Shown piece after piece: positions 16,621 through 25,994 of a stretch of 64,000 bases of DNA. This DNA comes from Siphonobacter sp. SORGH_AS_0500. GTDB taxonomy: Bacteria > Bacteroidota > Bacteroidia > Cytophagales > Spirosomataceae. Where the stretch lies: NCBI RefSeq assembly GCF_002838835.1, contig NZ_NHPP01000001.1, forward strand, positions 310,001 through 374,000. Direction: 5' to 3'. The stretch's first letter is position 1. Each line of letters begins with the position of its first letter. The notes beneath the pieces were generated by a model. It had not been told where the DNA came from, searched no databases, and saw only the letters and a list, made by a program, of their open reading frames with translations. A program made the position numbers and the translations under genes.

Positions 16621-19230
16621 TTATCCAAACAAATCGAGCTGGTTGAGCGAGGCAGGATCTTCCTGATTTTCAATCTCCTTTTCCTCCAAATTTTCTGCAA
16701 CGCTCTTCACGGGCTTCGTCTCTTGCTCTACTGGCTTTTCCACGATTTTAGGAGCTAAGGCTTTCACTTCCACCACTTTATTAGAGGTCAGTTTATTACC
16801 CAGAGCTTTCCAGCCCCGCACTTCCACCAGTTCATCCACGGCCAGTTCTTCTTTTGTGATTGGACCTTTGTCGGTTTCTTTTGTACTCAATTCGATCCGA
16901 GGAAAATCAGCCACACTTGCGACCAGCAGTTTAGAGCCTTTCGCTTCACCAATGAAGTAGAATTTCTTATCGACAGTCGTTGTTTCGATGTGGAAACGTT
17001 TGACAAAGTAATTCTTTTGTCCTCCGTCGAAGTGAATCGCTGAAATAACGGTTTCTGGAGTAAATTTCGAAATACTCAAAATCTGATCCTGCTCGTAACG
17101 GTTGGTTAACTCGAAACTGGTTAACTCATAGTTACCATCTTTATAAATAACCAGAATTGAATCTTTTGCTTCGAAGTTACCCAGGTATTGTCCCCGGTTA
17201 TCACGGTTCAGGCGACTGATCGTAGGATCATACCAGATGTCCACCCCTCCCAAGGTAGAAACACCCGTCCGCTTCAGCTCTACTTTCCGAATCGGATACT
17301 TGGTTACCTGATTACCCAAGGCTTCGCGGTTTTTGATGGATAATTTCGCGAAATCCCATTCAAATTGCTTTACCTTGGCCGTGGATGAAGCCGTTAGTTT
17401 TACTTCAACGGTTTCTGCTTCCCCGTTATCATTTACCGTAAACCACAATACTTTCGATTTTGGATTACCTGCCGTCAGGTCATATTCCCGGTCGCGGGTA
17501 ACAGCCGTTACGCAGAAGCGTTTCGCATAACTCACCCCCGATTTTGAATCGCTGTACATCAGGTTATACACCCGGCGATCGTCTCCTTTTCGGAACACGC
17601 CGCAATACATAATGTCCTTCCCAACGAAGACTTTGTCCTGAATTTTGGTAACGAGACACTTGCCGTCCCGACGGAAGACGATAATGTCGTCAATATCCGA
17701 GCAGTCGCATACGTATTCGTCTTTCTTGAGGCCGAAACCGATAAACCCATCTTCGCGGTTTACGTATAACTTGGCATTCGTTGCCGCAACCACCGCCACC
17801 GAGACCGTGTTAAAGCTCTTGATTTCCGTTTTACGTTCGCGGCCTTTACCAAATTTCTTTAGTAAGTTTTTGAAGTAATCAATCGCGAAACGCGTCATAT
17901 GAGCCAGGTGCTCCATGACTTCGGCCAGTTCTTTTTCCAGCCGTTTCATGGCCTCATCGGCCTTGAAAGCATCGTATTTAGAAATCCGTTTAATCCGAAT
18001 TTCGAGCAGTCGCAGAATATCTTCTTCCGTTATTTCACGGTAGAAATCCTTCTTATAGGGGTCCAGTCCTTTGTCAACGGTCTGAACGACGGCTTCGAAC
18101 GTTTCGCATTCTTCAATCTGACGGTAGATCCGGTTTTCGATGAAGATTTTTTCAAGCGAAGAAAACAGAATTTTTTCCTGTAATTCCAGCCGACGAATCT
18201 CCAGCTCCCGACGTAATAATTCCTTCGTTTGCTCGGTATTAATCCGCAGGATGTCGCTTACATTCGAGAAAATGGGTTTATCAGCCGTGATGACGCAGGC
18301 ATTCGGCGAGATACTTACTTCGCATTCGGTAAAGGCGTACAGAGCATCAATAGTAATGTCTGGAGAAACGCCAGGGGCCAGATGAACGTGAATTTCTACA
18401 TTCTTCGAAGTCAGGTCTTCAACCTTCCGAATCTTGATTTTTCCTTCGTCATTAGCCTTTATAATCGAATCCTTAACGGAAGTTGTCGTCGCTCCGTAAG
18501 GAATTTCGGTAATGACCAGTGTTTTCTTATCCAGCTCTTTGATTTTGGCCCGCACCCGAACTTTACCTCCCCGCTGACCGTCGTTGTAGTTCGTGGTATC
18601 GACCATTCCTCCGGTCGGAAAATCGGGTAATAAGGAAATGGGGTTACCCTTCAGAATATCAATCGAAGCTTCGCAGAGTTCAATGAAATTATGAGGGAGA
18701 ATTTTAGTGGACAGACCCACCGCAATCCCTTCTACGCCCTGAGCCAGCAACAAAGGAAACTTAACGGGCAGAGTAACGGGTTCTCGTTTACGACCATCGT
18801 AACTCAATTGCCATTCGGTCGTGTCATCATTAAATACGACCTCTCTACCAAAGGCAGACAGACGAACTTCGATGTAACGGGCAGCGGCGGCACTGTCGCC
18901 GGTATTAATGTCGCCCCAGTTTCCCTGGCAGTCAAACAAAAGACCTTTCTGACCAACATTAACAATGGCATCATAGATGGAAGCATCGCCGTGGGGGTGA
19001 TACTGCATAGCAGCCCCTACGACATTCGCAACCTTGTTAAAACGACCGTCATCTAACTCATTTAAGGCGTGCAGAATTCGGCGTTGCACGGGTTTTAGTC
19101 CGTCTTCAATAGCGGGCACGGCCCGCTCCAGAATCACATAAGAGGCATATTCCAGAAACCACTGCTGATACATACCGTCAACGGCAATCTGATCGTGCAG
19201 GGATTCTTCCTGTTCGAATGGTTCGGACAT
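16621..19230 (-). CDS. parC: DNA topoisomerase IV subunit A
   Basis: 869 residues from the ATG at 19230; a TTG six codons upstream is not preferred. The order is the winged-helix/tower core of type IIA topoisomerases followed by a C-terminal beta-pinwheel region. The catalytic tyrosine is Y119 in AAARYIEVRLSA. The quinolone-determining stretch (GDASIYDAIV, YHPHGDAS) is normal. The GyrA-box motif of gyrase is not evident in the C-terminal half, and the Lys/Glu-rich tail (QEDPASLNQLDLFG) resembles Bacteroidota ParC, so subunit A of topoisomerase IV is favoured over GyrA. The partner parE is not in the window. Confidence 0.87.
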   Translation of the reverse strand: MSEPFEQEESLHDQIAVDGMYQQWFLEYASYVILERAVPAIEDGLKPVQRRILHALNELDDGRFNKVANVVGAAMQYHPHGDASIYDAIVNVGQKGLLFDCQGNWGDINTGDSAAAARYIEVRLSAFGREVVFNDDTTEWQLSYDGRKREPVTLPVKFPLLLAQGVEGIAVGLSTKILPHNFIELCEASIDILKGNPISLLPDFPTGGMVDTTNYNDGQRGGKVRVRAKIKELDKKTLVITEIPYGATTTSVKDSIIKANDEGKIKIRKVEDLTSKNVEIHVHLAPGVSPDITIDALYAFTECEVSISPNACVITADKPIFSNVSDILRINTEQTKELLRRELEIRRLELQEKILFSSLEKIFIENRIYRQIEECETFEAVVQTVDKGLDPYKKDFYREITEEDILRLLEIRIKRISKYDAFKADEAMKRLEKELAEVMEHLAHMTRFAIDYFKNLLKKFGKGRERKTEIKSFNTVSVAVVAATNAKLYVNREDGFIGFGLKKDEYVCDCSDIDDIIVFRRDGKCLVTKIQDKVFVGKDIMYCGVFRKGDDRRVYNLMYSDSKSGVSYAKRFCVTAVTRDREYDLTAGNPKSKVLWFTVNDNGEAETVEVKLTASSTAKVKQFEWDFAKLSIKNREALGNQVTKYPIRKVELKRTGVSTLGGVDIWYDPTISRLNRDNRGQYLGNFEAKDSILVIYKDGNYELTSFELTNRYEQDQILSISKFTPETVISAIHFDGGQKNYFVKRFHIETTTVDKKFYFIGEAKGSKLLVASVADFPRIELSTKETDKGPITKEELAVDELVEVRGWKALGNKLTSNKVVEVKALAPKIVEKPVEQETKPVKSVAENLEEKEIENQEDPASLNQLDLFG

Positions 19231-19475
19231 GGGTAAAAAGGGGTTCAAACGAAAAGGGAAGACCAGTTTCGTTAGTAAAACACGGGTACTAAAGCTTGAA
19301 AATGAGTGATTATTTCCTGTTTCAACAAAGATTTCATCTTCACTTCCTTCATCAATTCATACGTATGGATCGACTAACTTAATTAACTGAGTAAAGATAA
19401 TGAATTTTATTGATCAATACCAGCCAATAAATGCATTCAATCTGGATTTTTGCGTAAAAAAACCAACCACCATTA

Positions 19476-20117
19476 TTACTTGGCTTCGTTTAATACGACT
19501 AACAGTTCGGCAATCATCATGGCCGTTGCTCCCCATACTTTCTGATCCTGTAAGAGGTAATAAGGAGCATCAAATATCAGGCCTTTAGACTCCCGTTTTT
19601 CAGTGCCTAACACTCCTTCGTTCATCATTTCTTCCAGCTCAATTTCCAGAATCATATCGACTTCCACTGGATCAGGATAGAAATCAGGACGGTAGGAAAG
19701 CGTTCCAATGACGGGTAATACCCAAAAATTACTGGGTGGAATATATAATTTTGTCAGTGAACCCAGGATCTTCACGTCGCTGGCTTTGATTCCTATTTCT
19801 TCCTGGGCTTCCCGTAAGGCGGTATGAATCAGACTTTTATCTGTCCGCTCCATCCGACCACCCGGAAAAGCCATTTGCCCACCGTGCACGCCTTCATACT
19901 TCGGACGCAAAATCAGTGGCAGGTATAAATTACCCAAATATTCGTAAAACAGAATCAGAACCGCACTTTGACGCGTGCGTTCATTAGGCTGCATTTTAAT
20001 ACGAGCTTTGCCCCCGGCTGCCATTTTCTGATGAGCCAGCTCTCCCGGCAACGGCTCTTGTAGACGTTGACTTAGTGAAGCAGAGAATTCAGAAAAGGTT
20101 GCGGTTGCTAAATTCAT
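19476..20117 (-). CDS. CoA pyrophosphatase-like NUDIX hydrolase
   Basis: 213 residues. The Nudix box occupies about 86-110 (GGRMERTD ... REAQEEIGI) with the catalytic glutamates. Just before it, the UPF0035/CoA-specific signature appears as HGGQMAFPGG. This branch (NudL/PCD1-like) cleaves CoA and its oxidised or acyl forms to phosphopantetheine and 3',5'-ADP. A possible early start is supported by an ATG in good context; the preceding ~40 residues are variable in the family. It is flanked by AT-rich spacers and appears monocistronic. Confidence 0.87.
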   Translation of the reverse strand: MNLATATFSEFSASLSQRLQEPLPGELAHQKMAAGGKARIKMQPNERTRQSAVLILFYEYLGNLYLPLILRPKYEGVHGGQMAFPGGRMERTDKSLIHTALREAQEEIGIKASDVKILGSLTKLYIPPSNFWVLPVIGTLSYRPDFYPDPVEVDMILEIELEEMMNEGVLGTEKRESKGLIFDAPYYLLQDQKVWGATAMMIAELLVVLNEAK

Positions 20118-20290
20118 ATTGGTAGAAATTACGGGGTATTGCCTGCAAGTTAAGGCTTCCTGAGCGGAAATAGGTTATCCATTCGGGAAGTCTTTCCCGT
20201 AAGATTAACTTAAGTCACTGAAAATGTATTCATTCTCAAGTAGCATTTTTTATCGGAAATAGCGATTTTCAAGCCCATTTATGCGTTTAT

Positions 20291-21859
20291 CTAACGATAA
20301 TTCGCCGCTAAAGCCTCCGCACAGCGTTCACCATCTACGGCAGCCGAAACAATTCCTCCGGCATAACCGGCCCCTTCGCCGCATGGATATAACCGCTTAA
20401 TTTCTACGTGCTCGTAGGTCTCTTTGTCCCGAGGGATTCTGACGGGAGAAGACGTACGGCTTTCGATACCGATCAACTGGCCTTCGTTCGACGTATACCC
20501 TTTCATGCGTTTACCAAATTCCTGTAAGCCCAGTTTTAAAGGCTCGGCAATAGTTTCAGGTAAGATGTTCGATAAATCCAGTGAAACTAATCCGGGCTGA
20601 TAAGAGGTCTCATTGAGTTCAGATGAAACTTTTCCCTGAATAAAATCCTGCACACGCTGCGTCGGAGCTTTTTGGGTTTGAGCCGCCGCCTGACAGGCTT
20701 TCTGCTCGATTTCCTGCTGGTAATGTAAGCCTGCTAAAGCACCGTATTTAGAATATTTCTTCCAGTCGGGTTCATTCACCGCCACAACCATGCCAGAATT
20801 GGCAAAGTACGAGTCGCGACGGGAAGGCGACATGCCATTTACGACTAACTCGCCCGGAGCCGTAGCCGCTGGTACGATAAAGCCACCGGGACACATGCAG
20901 AAAGAAAACACGCCGCGATCCACTCCTTTGTACTTCGTCTGAGCCACCAGACTGTACGCCGCTGCAGGCAATAACCCACGCTCGGGCCGATGGTACTGGA
21001 GCTGGTCGATTAAAGCCTGTGGATGTTCAATACGAACACCCATGGCAAAAGCTTTAGCTTCCATGAAAACGTTACGCTTCTGGCATAAATCAAAAATATC
21101 CCGAGCCGAGTGACCCGTCGCCAAAATCACGCCAAGTCCGGTATGTTCCTGCCCATCTGCCGTAACTACCCCTCGCATGTGCCCCTGTTCGATGATAAAG
21201 TCGGTTACCTTGGCATCGAATTTCACTTCTCCACCCGAAGCCAGAATCTGTTCCCGCAGGGCCGCAACTACGTAAGGCAATTTGTTCGTCCCGATGTGCG
21301 GATGGGCGTCGATAAGAATATCCTCCACCGCTCCATGATTCACCAGAATTTCCAGAATCCGCCGAATGTCACCCCGCTTTTTAGACCGGGTGTATAATTT
21401 ACCGTCGGAGTAAGTCCCCGCTCCACCTTCACCAAAACAATAGTTTGAGTCAGGATTAACGATGTGTTCTTTATTAATAGCGGCCAGATCACGACGACGA
21501 GCCCGCACGTCTTTTCCGCGTTCCAGCACGATGGGTTTAATACCCAATTCAATCAGTCGAAGAGCCGCAAATAAACCGGCTGGCCCCGCTCCAACGATCA
21601 CTGCTGCAGGAGCGGCACTCACATTTCCGTATTGAAACTGATACTGACGCTGGGGTTGGGGAATTTCATTGATAAAGACCTCCGCTTCGATATTAACCTT
21701 TACCTGCCGCCCCCGGGCATCAACCGATTGACGGGTTTTGCGGACCTGCCAGTCGGCGGAATCTAGTGGTAAAGCTAATTCTTCGGAAATGTGCTGACGA
21801 AAGCGGTCAGCATCCAGAGCGATCTCGGGCTCGAGAACGTACGTTACTGTTTTTTTCAT
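20291..21859 (-). CDS. FAD-dependent dehydrogenase of the COG2509 family
   Basis: 522 residues. Residues 1-80 form the small N-terminal domain typical of this family, followed by the FAD-binding VIVGAGPAGLFAAL (G90, G92, G95) and VLERGKDVRARRRD. A long conserved family signature follows (NYCFGEGGAGTYSDGKLYTR), then SFCMCPGG and a C-terminal FAD contact YPCGEGAGYAGGI. These soluble flavoproteins are widespread and conserved, but their reaction is not established; annotation as NAD(FAD)-utilising dehydrogenase is by fold only. It stands alone between two spacers. Confidence 0.85.
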   Translation of the reverse strand: MKKTVTYVLEPEIALDADRFRQHISEELALPLDSADWQVRKTRQSVDARGRQVKVNIEAEVFINEIPQPQRQYQFQYGNVSAAPAAVIVGAGPAGLFAALRLIELGIKPIVLERGKDVRARRRDLAAINKEHIVNPDSNYCFGEGGAGTYSDGKLYTRSKKRGDIRRILEILVNHGAVEDILIDAHPHIGTNKLPYVVAALREQILASGGEVKFDAKVTDFIIEQGHMRGVVTADGQEHTGLGVILATGHSARDIFDLCQKRNVFMEAKAFAMGVRIEHPQALIDQLQYHRPERGLLPAAAYSLVAQTKYKGVDRGVFSFCMCPGGFIVPAATAPGELVVNGMSPSRRDSYFANSGMVVAVNEPDWKKYSKYGALAGLHYQQEIEQKACQAAAQTQKAPTQRVQDFIQGKVSSELNETSYQPGLVSLDLSNILPETIAEPLKLGLQEFGKRMKGYTSNEGQLIGIESRTSSPVRIPRDKETYEHVEIKRLYPCGEGAGYAGGIVSAAVDGERCAEALAANYR

Positions 21860-21871
21860 GGGTTTGTAAGG

Positions 21872-21930
21872 TAGTTAACCTTAAAAGTTTTCAGTTTACT
21901 GTTTGCAGTTTTCAATTATATTAACTGCCC
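21872..21930. repeat. AT-rich CAGTTT word-repeat spacer
   Basis: The intergenic stretch carries closely spaced variants of CAGTTT (TTTTCAGTTTACTGTTTGC, then AGTTTTCAATT), flanked by GTTAACC on one side and TTAACTG on the other. It is one of several word-repeat spacers in the window. Confidence 0.5.
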
Positions 21931-22011
21931 CTCTACTCTGTGCAAATCTGAGCAATACTTAGTGAAACTCTGTGGTTGATAGAGTCCAGTATTTCAATTA
22001 AAACCACACTC

Positions 22012-23142
22012 TTATATTAATTTCTCAATTTGCTGATAGGCCTGGGTTACCATTTCGTTTAATCTTCTGGCAACTAATCGGGCGGATCGTTTTTTGTCTT
22101 CGATTTCTGCCAGCGTCAATGAATTTAACAGGGTCTTTACCTGCTCATCCAGCGATTCGTCTGTATTAATTAACCAGGCGGCATCCCGAAGAAGTTCCCA
22201 GGTATCGGCTTCTTTACTACCGCAAAAAATAATGGGAGATCCCGAACAGATCGCACTTACGGCTTTGGACGGTACGGCAATGTGTGTCCACTTCGGCAAC
22301 AGGCTTACTAACTGAACATCAAGCCATTGCAACTGTGCCCGGGGAATATTTTTTAGTACCAGAATGCCCGGCTTTCCTTCTGCCAGTCTGATCAGATTTT
22401 CAGCCTTAGTTCCGTACAAAGCCAAAATCAGTCGCTGATGATCGGGATTTATGTGATGGATGATACGTTCCAGAAATTCAGCCGAATGAGCCTCTCCCAC
22501 GTTGCCTGCATAACCCAGATAGATTTTGGAGTCATCCATTCGCCATTCAGGGCGAGTTTCGTCCTGGGGCTGATCGACCAGTACGCCGCAGGGTAATAAA
22601 ATGGTAGGGATGGAATGCTGGTATTTCCAGCGTAATAGCTCCGCCTGATTGGGCCCCAAAGCAACCAATGCCTTCGGAGCATTCTGATACGTTTTCTTAA
22701 TAATCCAGCGATAAATCGAATTCGTTTCTTTAATTTTTCCATCCGCCGCGAAGCCTTCAGGAAACAAATCCATGCTCCAGAGTATCCAGTTTTTCCGTTT
22801 CAAAAACAGAGAAGCCCAGAAGGGTAGTAAGGGCGGGCTGGTCATGACTAACAAAGGACCTTTACGAATTCTAAGAGCCTTTCGAATTAACAAAAAACCG
22901 TCTAATGGACCAGCAATGAAGCGTAGTAGTGGATTTTTCCCTTCGTAAATAGTCGATACTGCATGCGTCTGACCTACGGGTTGCCGAATGGCTCCGCCGC
23001 CATCGTAGGTGCGGTCAATGTGAACAATATGTACATCAACGCCATGATTTTCAATGAGTACCTGAGCAAGATCCCACGCTGACTCGCCGGTAATACCGGG
23101 ATTGGGAGGATAGTGGCGATTGACAATGGTAAGTGACTTCAT
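22012..23142 (-). CDS. Family 4-like glycosyltransferase (WcaI type)
   Basis: 376 residues. The N-terminal GT-B domain starts with MKSLTIVNRHYPPNPGITGESAWDL..., matching the opening of WcaI/GT4 enzymes in which PP..G is the donor-side loop. The C-terminal half has YAGNVGEAHSAEFLE and the acceptor/donor loop region SKAVSAICSGSPIIFCG. There is no signal peptide. GT4 enzymes transfer sugar with retention from a nucleotide donor; the nearest relatives act in colanic-acid-like polysaccharide synthesis. It stands alone on the minus strand, away from the other glycan genes, so its pathway is unclear. Confidence 0.8.
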   Translation of the reverse strand: MKSLTIVNRHYPPNPGITGESAWDLAQVLIENHGVDVHIVHIDRTYDGGGAIRQPVGQTHAVSTIYEGKNPLLRFIAGPLDGFLLIRKALRIRKGPLLVMTSPPLLPFWASLFLKRKNWILWSMDLFPEGFAADGKIKETNSIYRWIIKKTYQNAPKALVALGPNQAELLRWKYQHSIPTILLPCGVLVDQPQDETRPEWRMDDSKIYLGYAGNVGEAHSAEFLERIIHHINPDHQRLILALYGTKAENLIRLAEGKPGILVLKNIPRAQLQWLDVQLVSLLPKWTHIAVPSKAVSAICSGSPIIFCGSKEADTWELLRDAAWLINTDESLDEQVKTLLNSLTLAEIEDKKRSARLVARRLNEMVTQAYQQIEKLI

Positions 23143-23218
23143 GCAGGGAAAAGTCGCGGTGGCATTTTGCCATGACGCAGATTTCCCGCAAAAATAATAG
23201 CTAATTGGCCATATAAGT

Positions 23219-23247
23219 AGTTGTTAGTTGTTAGTTATTAGTTATCA
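23219..23247. repeat. TTAGTTG word-repeat spacer
   Basis: Tandem variants TAGTTGTTAGTTGTTAG followed by TTATTAGTTATC. Similar TTAGTTG runs occur at 49831-49875 and 56513-56555, always between genes. Confidence 0.55.
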
Positions 23248-23303
23248 AATTGATATTCAACGTTTTATAGCCAATAAACCTATCGTTAAATAATCACAAA
23301 ACT

Positions 23304-23338
23304 CAACATTCCGAAAGCTTGAAGCTTTCGGAATGTTG
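23304..23338 (-). terminator. Terminator of the cytochrome/FG-GAP lipoprotein gene
   Basis: Two perfect 17-base arms (CAACATTCCGAAAGCTT and its complement) around a single central base, 15 bases after the minus-strand stop. It could also end transcription from the other strand. Confidence 0.75.
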
Positions 23339-23352
23339 GCAAAATTCGGCTC

Positions 23353-24831
23353 TTACTTCGTCCGGTTTTTCAGTACAATTAAGGGCAGGTTCAAATTCCA
23401 GTTTGGTTTATAATCCTCCTGATTATTAAAGCCTCGGGAATAATTACCCAGCACAATATCGAGATCGCCGTCGCCGTCCCAGTCTTTAGCATCCATGCAA
23501 ATCCAGCGGCCATTTGTGTGAACGGGCACGGCATGAGGGACCCATTGTTTACGGGCATCCTGCTCGAAATAGATGAAACTTTCGTCCGGGTTATTTTTAA
23601 AATCGGCGAAGAAAGCAATCGTTGCTAAGTCGATATCTCCATCCTGATCAAAGTCAGCGGCCATTACTTTTGTGCAACCATTGACGGGATAAAACCAGTT
23701 TTGCTTAAAAGTAAAATTACCCTGATTGATAAACGTATAAACGCCGTGATAAGGCTTCAGAATTTTGGAATAGTCGCTGTTGTCTCCACTAGTGTAGATT
23801 AAATCCAACTGCCCATCTTTGTTTAAATCGACTAATTGAAAACTGGTTGACCCCGCCAATGGCAGAAATCGCTGAATGCGTTTTTCTTCAAATCCACCCT
23901 TTTTATTATTCGTGAACAGCCAGAGTCCTTCGTCCCCATGAGCAAACAAAGCCATGCAATCGGGCCAGCCGTCTTTGTTAAAATCATCAACCACCACCTG
24001 AGTAGCTCCGGCCTCCGCCCGAATGGGACGGGTCTGATAACTGCCATCGGCCTGTTGCGTTGATAGGTATAGTCCACCTTTATCATGTCCAAAACCGCAA
24101 ATGACCCAGTCCATCCGTCCATCTTTATCAAAATCCCCCGCAACGGATTGAATGGGGCGTGGTAACTGGCTTGCAATGAGAGTCGTTTTTTTGGTGGCTA
24201 GATCTACTTTCACCACCTCTCCGATGGGCTGATCTACGGCCAGCAAGGTTCCGATGGTGGTAACGGCTGCTTCAGTTGGGCTGATAAATTCCGCATTCAC
24301 TACGGGCGATTGTAGACTGATTACTTCCGAACGATTCAGGTTTTTATCCCAGGCATACATCGCAGTCTGACCATTATGACCAGAATAGATTTTATCGCCT
24401 TGGAATTGCACCATCGTGGTTAACGCATGTTCCGAAAATTCTTTAGGTTTTTGTAATTCAAAAATCGACCAGTCTTTCTTAAGAGGTTCACGGCTGGCTG
24501 CTTTCAGGCTATCAGGAGCCATCTTTTCAAAATAAGCCACGAGTTTTGTCCATTCCTGAAAAGACAAAGCTGACTTCTCCTGACTGTTGGCTACGATGTA
24601 ATATTCGCCGCTTGCCGTCGTAGGGATGCCCAATTTAGGAGCCATTGCGGGTAAGACATGCTTGAGCCAGGTTTCCTTATCCAGCAGTTCAGGCTTGACG
24701 GATAAATGGCAACTCGAACAATAAGTTTCGACCAGTTCGGCTCCATCTTTTTCCTTCTTCGACTCAGGCGATTGTCCACAGCCCATTAACAGACTTAGGC
24801 CTATGACCCAAAAACGATTCGTTCTATTCAT
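23353..24831 (-). CDS. Lipoprotein with a CxxCH haem motif and FG-GAP/VCBS repeats
   Basis: 492 residues from the ATG at 24831, which gives a classic lipoprotein signal with lipobox LLMGC (C18); the in-frame start six codons upstream would spoil it. A CSSCH motif (C38, C41, H42) with a following MAPKLG stretch looks like a short c-type cytochrome domain. The remainder carries repeated Ca-binding loops such as DFDKDGRMDW, DFNKDGWPDC, DLNKDGQLDL, DFDQDGDIDL and DWDGDGDLDI, the FG-GAP/VCBS beta-propeller pattern. It is likely attached to the outer membrane and may handle a redox partner or ligand. It is the last gene of the uptake locus. Confidence 0.8.
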   Translation of the reverse strand: MNRTNRFWVIGLSLLMGCGQSPESKKEKDGAELVETYCSSCHLSVKPELLDKETWLKHVLPAMAPKLGIPTTASGEYYIVANSQEKSALSFQEWTKLVAYFEKMAPDSLKAASREPLKKDWSIFELQKPKEFSEHALTTMVQFQGDKIYSGHNGQTAMYAWDKNLNRSEVISLQSPVVNAEFISPTEAAVTTIGTLLAVDQPIGEVVKVDLATKKTTLIASQLPRPIQSVAGDFDKDGRMDWVICGFGHDKGGLYLSTQQADGSYQTRPIRAEAGATQVVVDDFNKDGWPDCMALFAHGDEGLWLFTNNKKGGFEEKRIQRFLPLAGSTSFQLVDLNKDGQLDLIYTSGDNSDYSKILKPYHGVYTFINQGNFTFKQNWFYPVNGCTKVMAADFDQDGDIDLATIAFFADFKNNPDESFIYFEQDARKQWVPHAVPVHTNGRWICMDAKDWDGDGDLDIVLGNYSRGFNNQEDYKPNWNLNLPLIVLKNRTK

Positions 24832-24852
24832 AACTCGTATGTATACCATCGA

Positions 24853-24888
24853 AAAATCCCGTCTAGTGGGGAAGTTAGACGGGATTTT
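24853..24888 (-). terminator. Terminator after the sugar isomerase-like gene
   Basis: Perfect 13-bp stem AAAATCCCGTCTA / TAGACGGGATTTT with a 10-base loop, 16 bases beyond the minus-strand stop, with T-runs at the end. Confidence 0.8.
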
Positions 24889-24904
24889 CTACATTCAATT
24901 CTTC

Positions 24905-25834
24905 TTAAGCCAGAATCTTCGACAAATGGTCAAAACTGATTTTTACGTTATCCATCGAAGGAGCTAAATCCTGTTCAACAAAAAAGTACTTTAACCCGGC
25001 AATCTTTGCAGCACTAAACGCTTTTTTGAAGTCAACTACGCCATTACCTACTTCCGTAATGGTCTTCAAATCGGATTTTATGTCCTTAATGTGCCAGATT
25101 GGAAAGCGTCCGGGATGTTCTTTAAAAATCGCTACCGGGTCTTTGCCTGCTTTGGTGGCCCAGGCTAAATCCAGCTCCATTTTCACTAAATCAGGACTCG
25201 TTTGCGAAAGGATTACTTCATAAGGCGTCTTCCCTCCTTCCACGGGATCGAATTCTGTGGCGTGGTTATGGTACGCAAACTGAACTCCCGCTTTTTTACT
25301 TGCTTCGGCTGCTTTCTGGAAAACCTCAATCGAACTCTTGATTTCCTCCATCGTAGCCACAGGCGTACTGGCACACACCAGGTAATTTAATCCTGCCTCA
25401 GCCGCTTCGTCGGCCAGTTGCTGATAGTTCTCTTTTAGGTTTAACGAAGGTGGAAACGTCATTGGCTTGCCATCCTTACCCAGCGGCATTTTCATACCGG
25501 GGCGGGGTTTAAATGGGGCTCCAAGGGCATGGTGCGAACGCCATTTCATGCCTAAATCCTCTACGATTGCTTTGAATTCCTTGGGCTTAAAGCCGTAATA
25601 CCCTCCCCGACTGCTAAACGCAGATTCAATTTCCTTATATCCAATAGCTGCGATTTGTTTCAGCGTTCCTTTCGGGTCCTGATTCATGGGTTCAAACACC
25701 GTAAACAACTGAATTCCGATGGGCTTTGCTACGAATGCACTACCTAACCCCTCGGCTCTGCTCAGCAATGGGTAAAGCGAGCTACCAGCCAGCATCAGAC
25801 CAGCACTCTTCAAAAAACCTCGACGTGTGTTCAT
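24905..25834 (-). CDS. Exported sugar phosphate isomerase/epimerase-like TIM barrel
   Basis: 309 residues. The N-terminus MNTRRGFLKSAGLMLAGSSL is a twin-arginine (Tat) signal, so the folded protein is exported. The mature part has the xylose isomerase-like (AP endonuclease 2) TIM-barrel pattern: GIQLFTVFEPM, IGYKEIES, FAYHNHATEFDP, MELDLAWATKAGKDP and WHIKDIK, with the His, Glu, Asp and His metal ligands of the fold. The reaction is unknown; a 3-keto-glycoside or sugar epimerase role is common for Tat-exported members. It follows the SusD gene in the same direction, separated by a terminator and a repeat element. Confidence 0.82.
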   Translation of the reverse strand: MNTRRGFLKSAGLMLAGSSLYPLLSRAEGLGSAFVAKPIGIQLFTVFEPMNQDPKGTLKQIAAIGYKEIESAFSSRGGYYGFKPKEFKAIVEDLGMKWRSHHALGAPFKPRPGMKMPLGKDGKPMTFPPSLNLKENYQQLADEAAEAGLNYLVCASTPVATMEEIKSSIEVFQKAAEASKKAGVQFAYHNHATEFDPVEGGKTPYEVILSQTSPDLVKMELDLAWATKAGKDPVAIFKEHPGRFPIWHIKDIKSDLKTITEVGNGVVDFKKAFSAAKIAGLKYFFVEQDLAPSMDNVKISFDHLSKILA

Positions 25835-25840
25835 GAGATT

Positions 25841-25932
25841 GAGTTTAGGGTTTTGTGTTCAGCGTTTTGAGTTCAAATGTTCGGGTTTAGAGTTTTATTT
25901 AACACTCAACTCAAAACGCTAAACCCAAAACC
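25841..25932. repeat. Inverted-repeat spacer of the GTTTAGGG family
   Basis: The element begins with GAGTTTAGGGTTTTG and contains AGCGTTTTGAGTT (25861-25873), whose exact reverse complement AACTCAAAACGCT is at 25908-25920. It ends with AACGCTAAACCCAAAAC (25915-25931), identical to 29-45. It lies between the SusD terminator and the isomerase start. A related element is at 58573-58627. Confidence 0.7.
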
Positions 25933-25944
25933 TTCTCTAAAAGA

Positions 25945-25971
25945 AGATAGGCAGCAAGGTGCTGCCTATCT
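25945..25971 (-). terminator. Terminator after susD
   Basis: Perfect 12-bp stem AGATAGGCAGCA / TGCTGCCTATCT with a 3-base loop, 23 bases beyond the stop of the SusD-like gene. Confidence 0.8.
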
Positions 25972-25994
25972 GTCCGATTACATTAACCTTATGA

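Noticed and set aside
25841..25932. CRISPR array or telomere-like repeat
   Set aside because: Units are few, inverted and not evenly spaced, no cas genes are present, and GTTTAGGG similarity is short and without tandem order.
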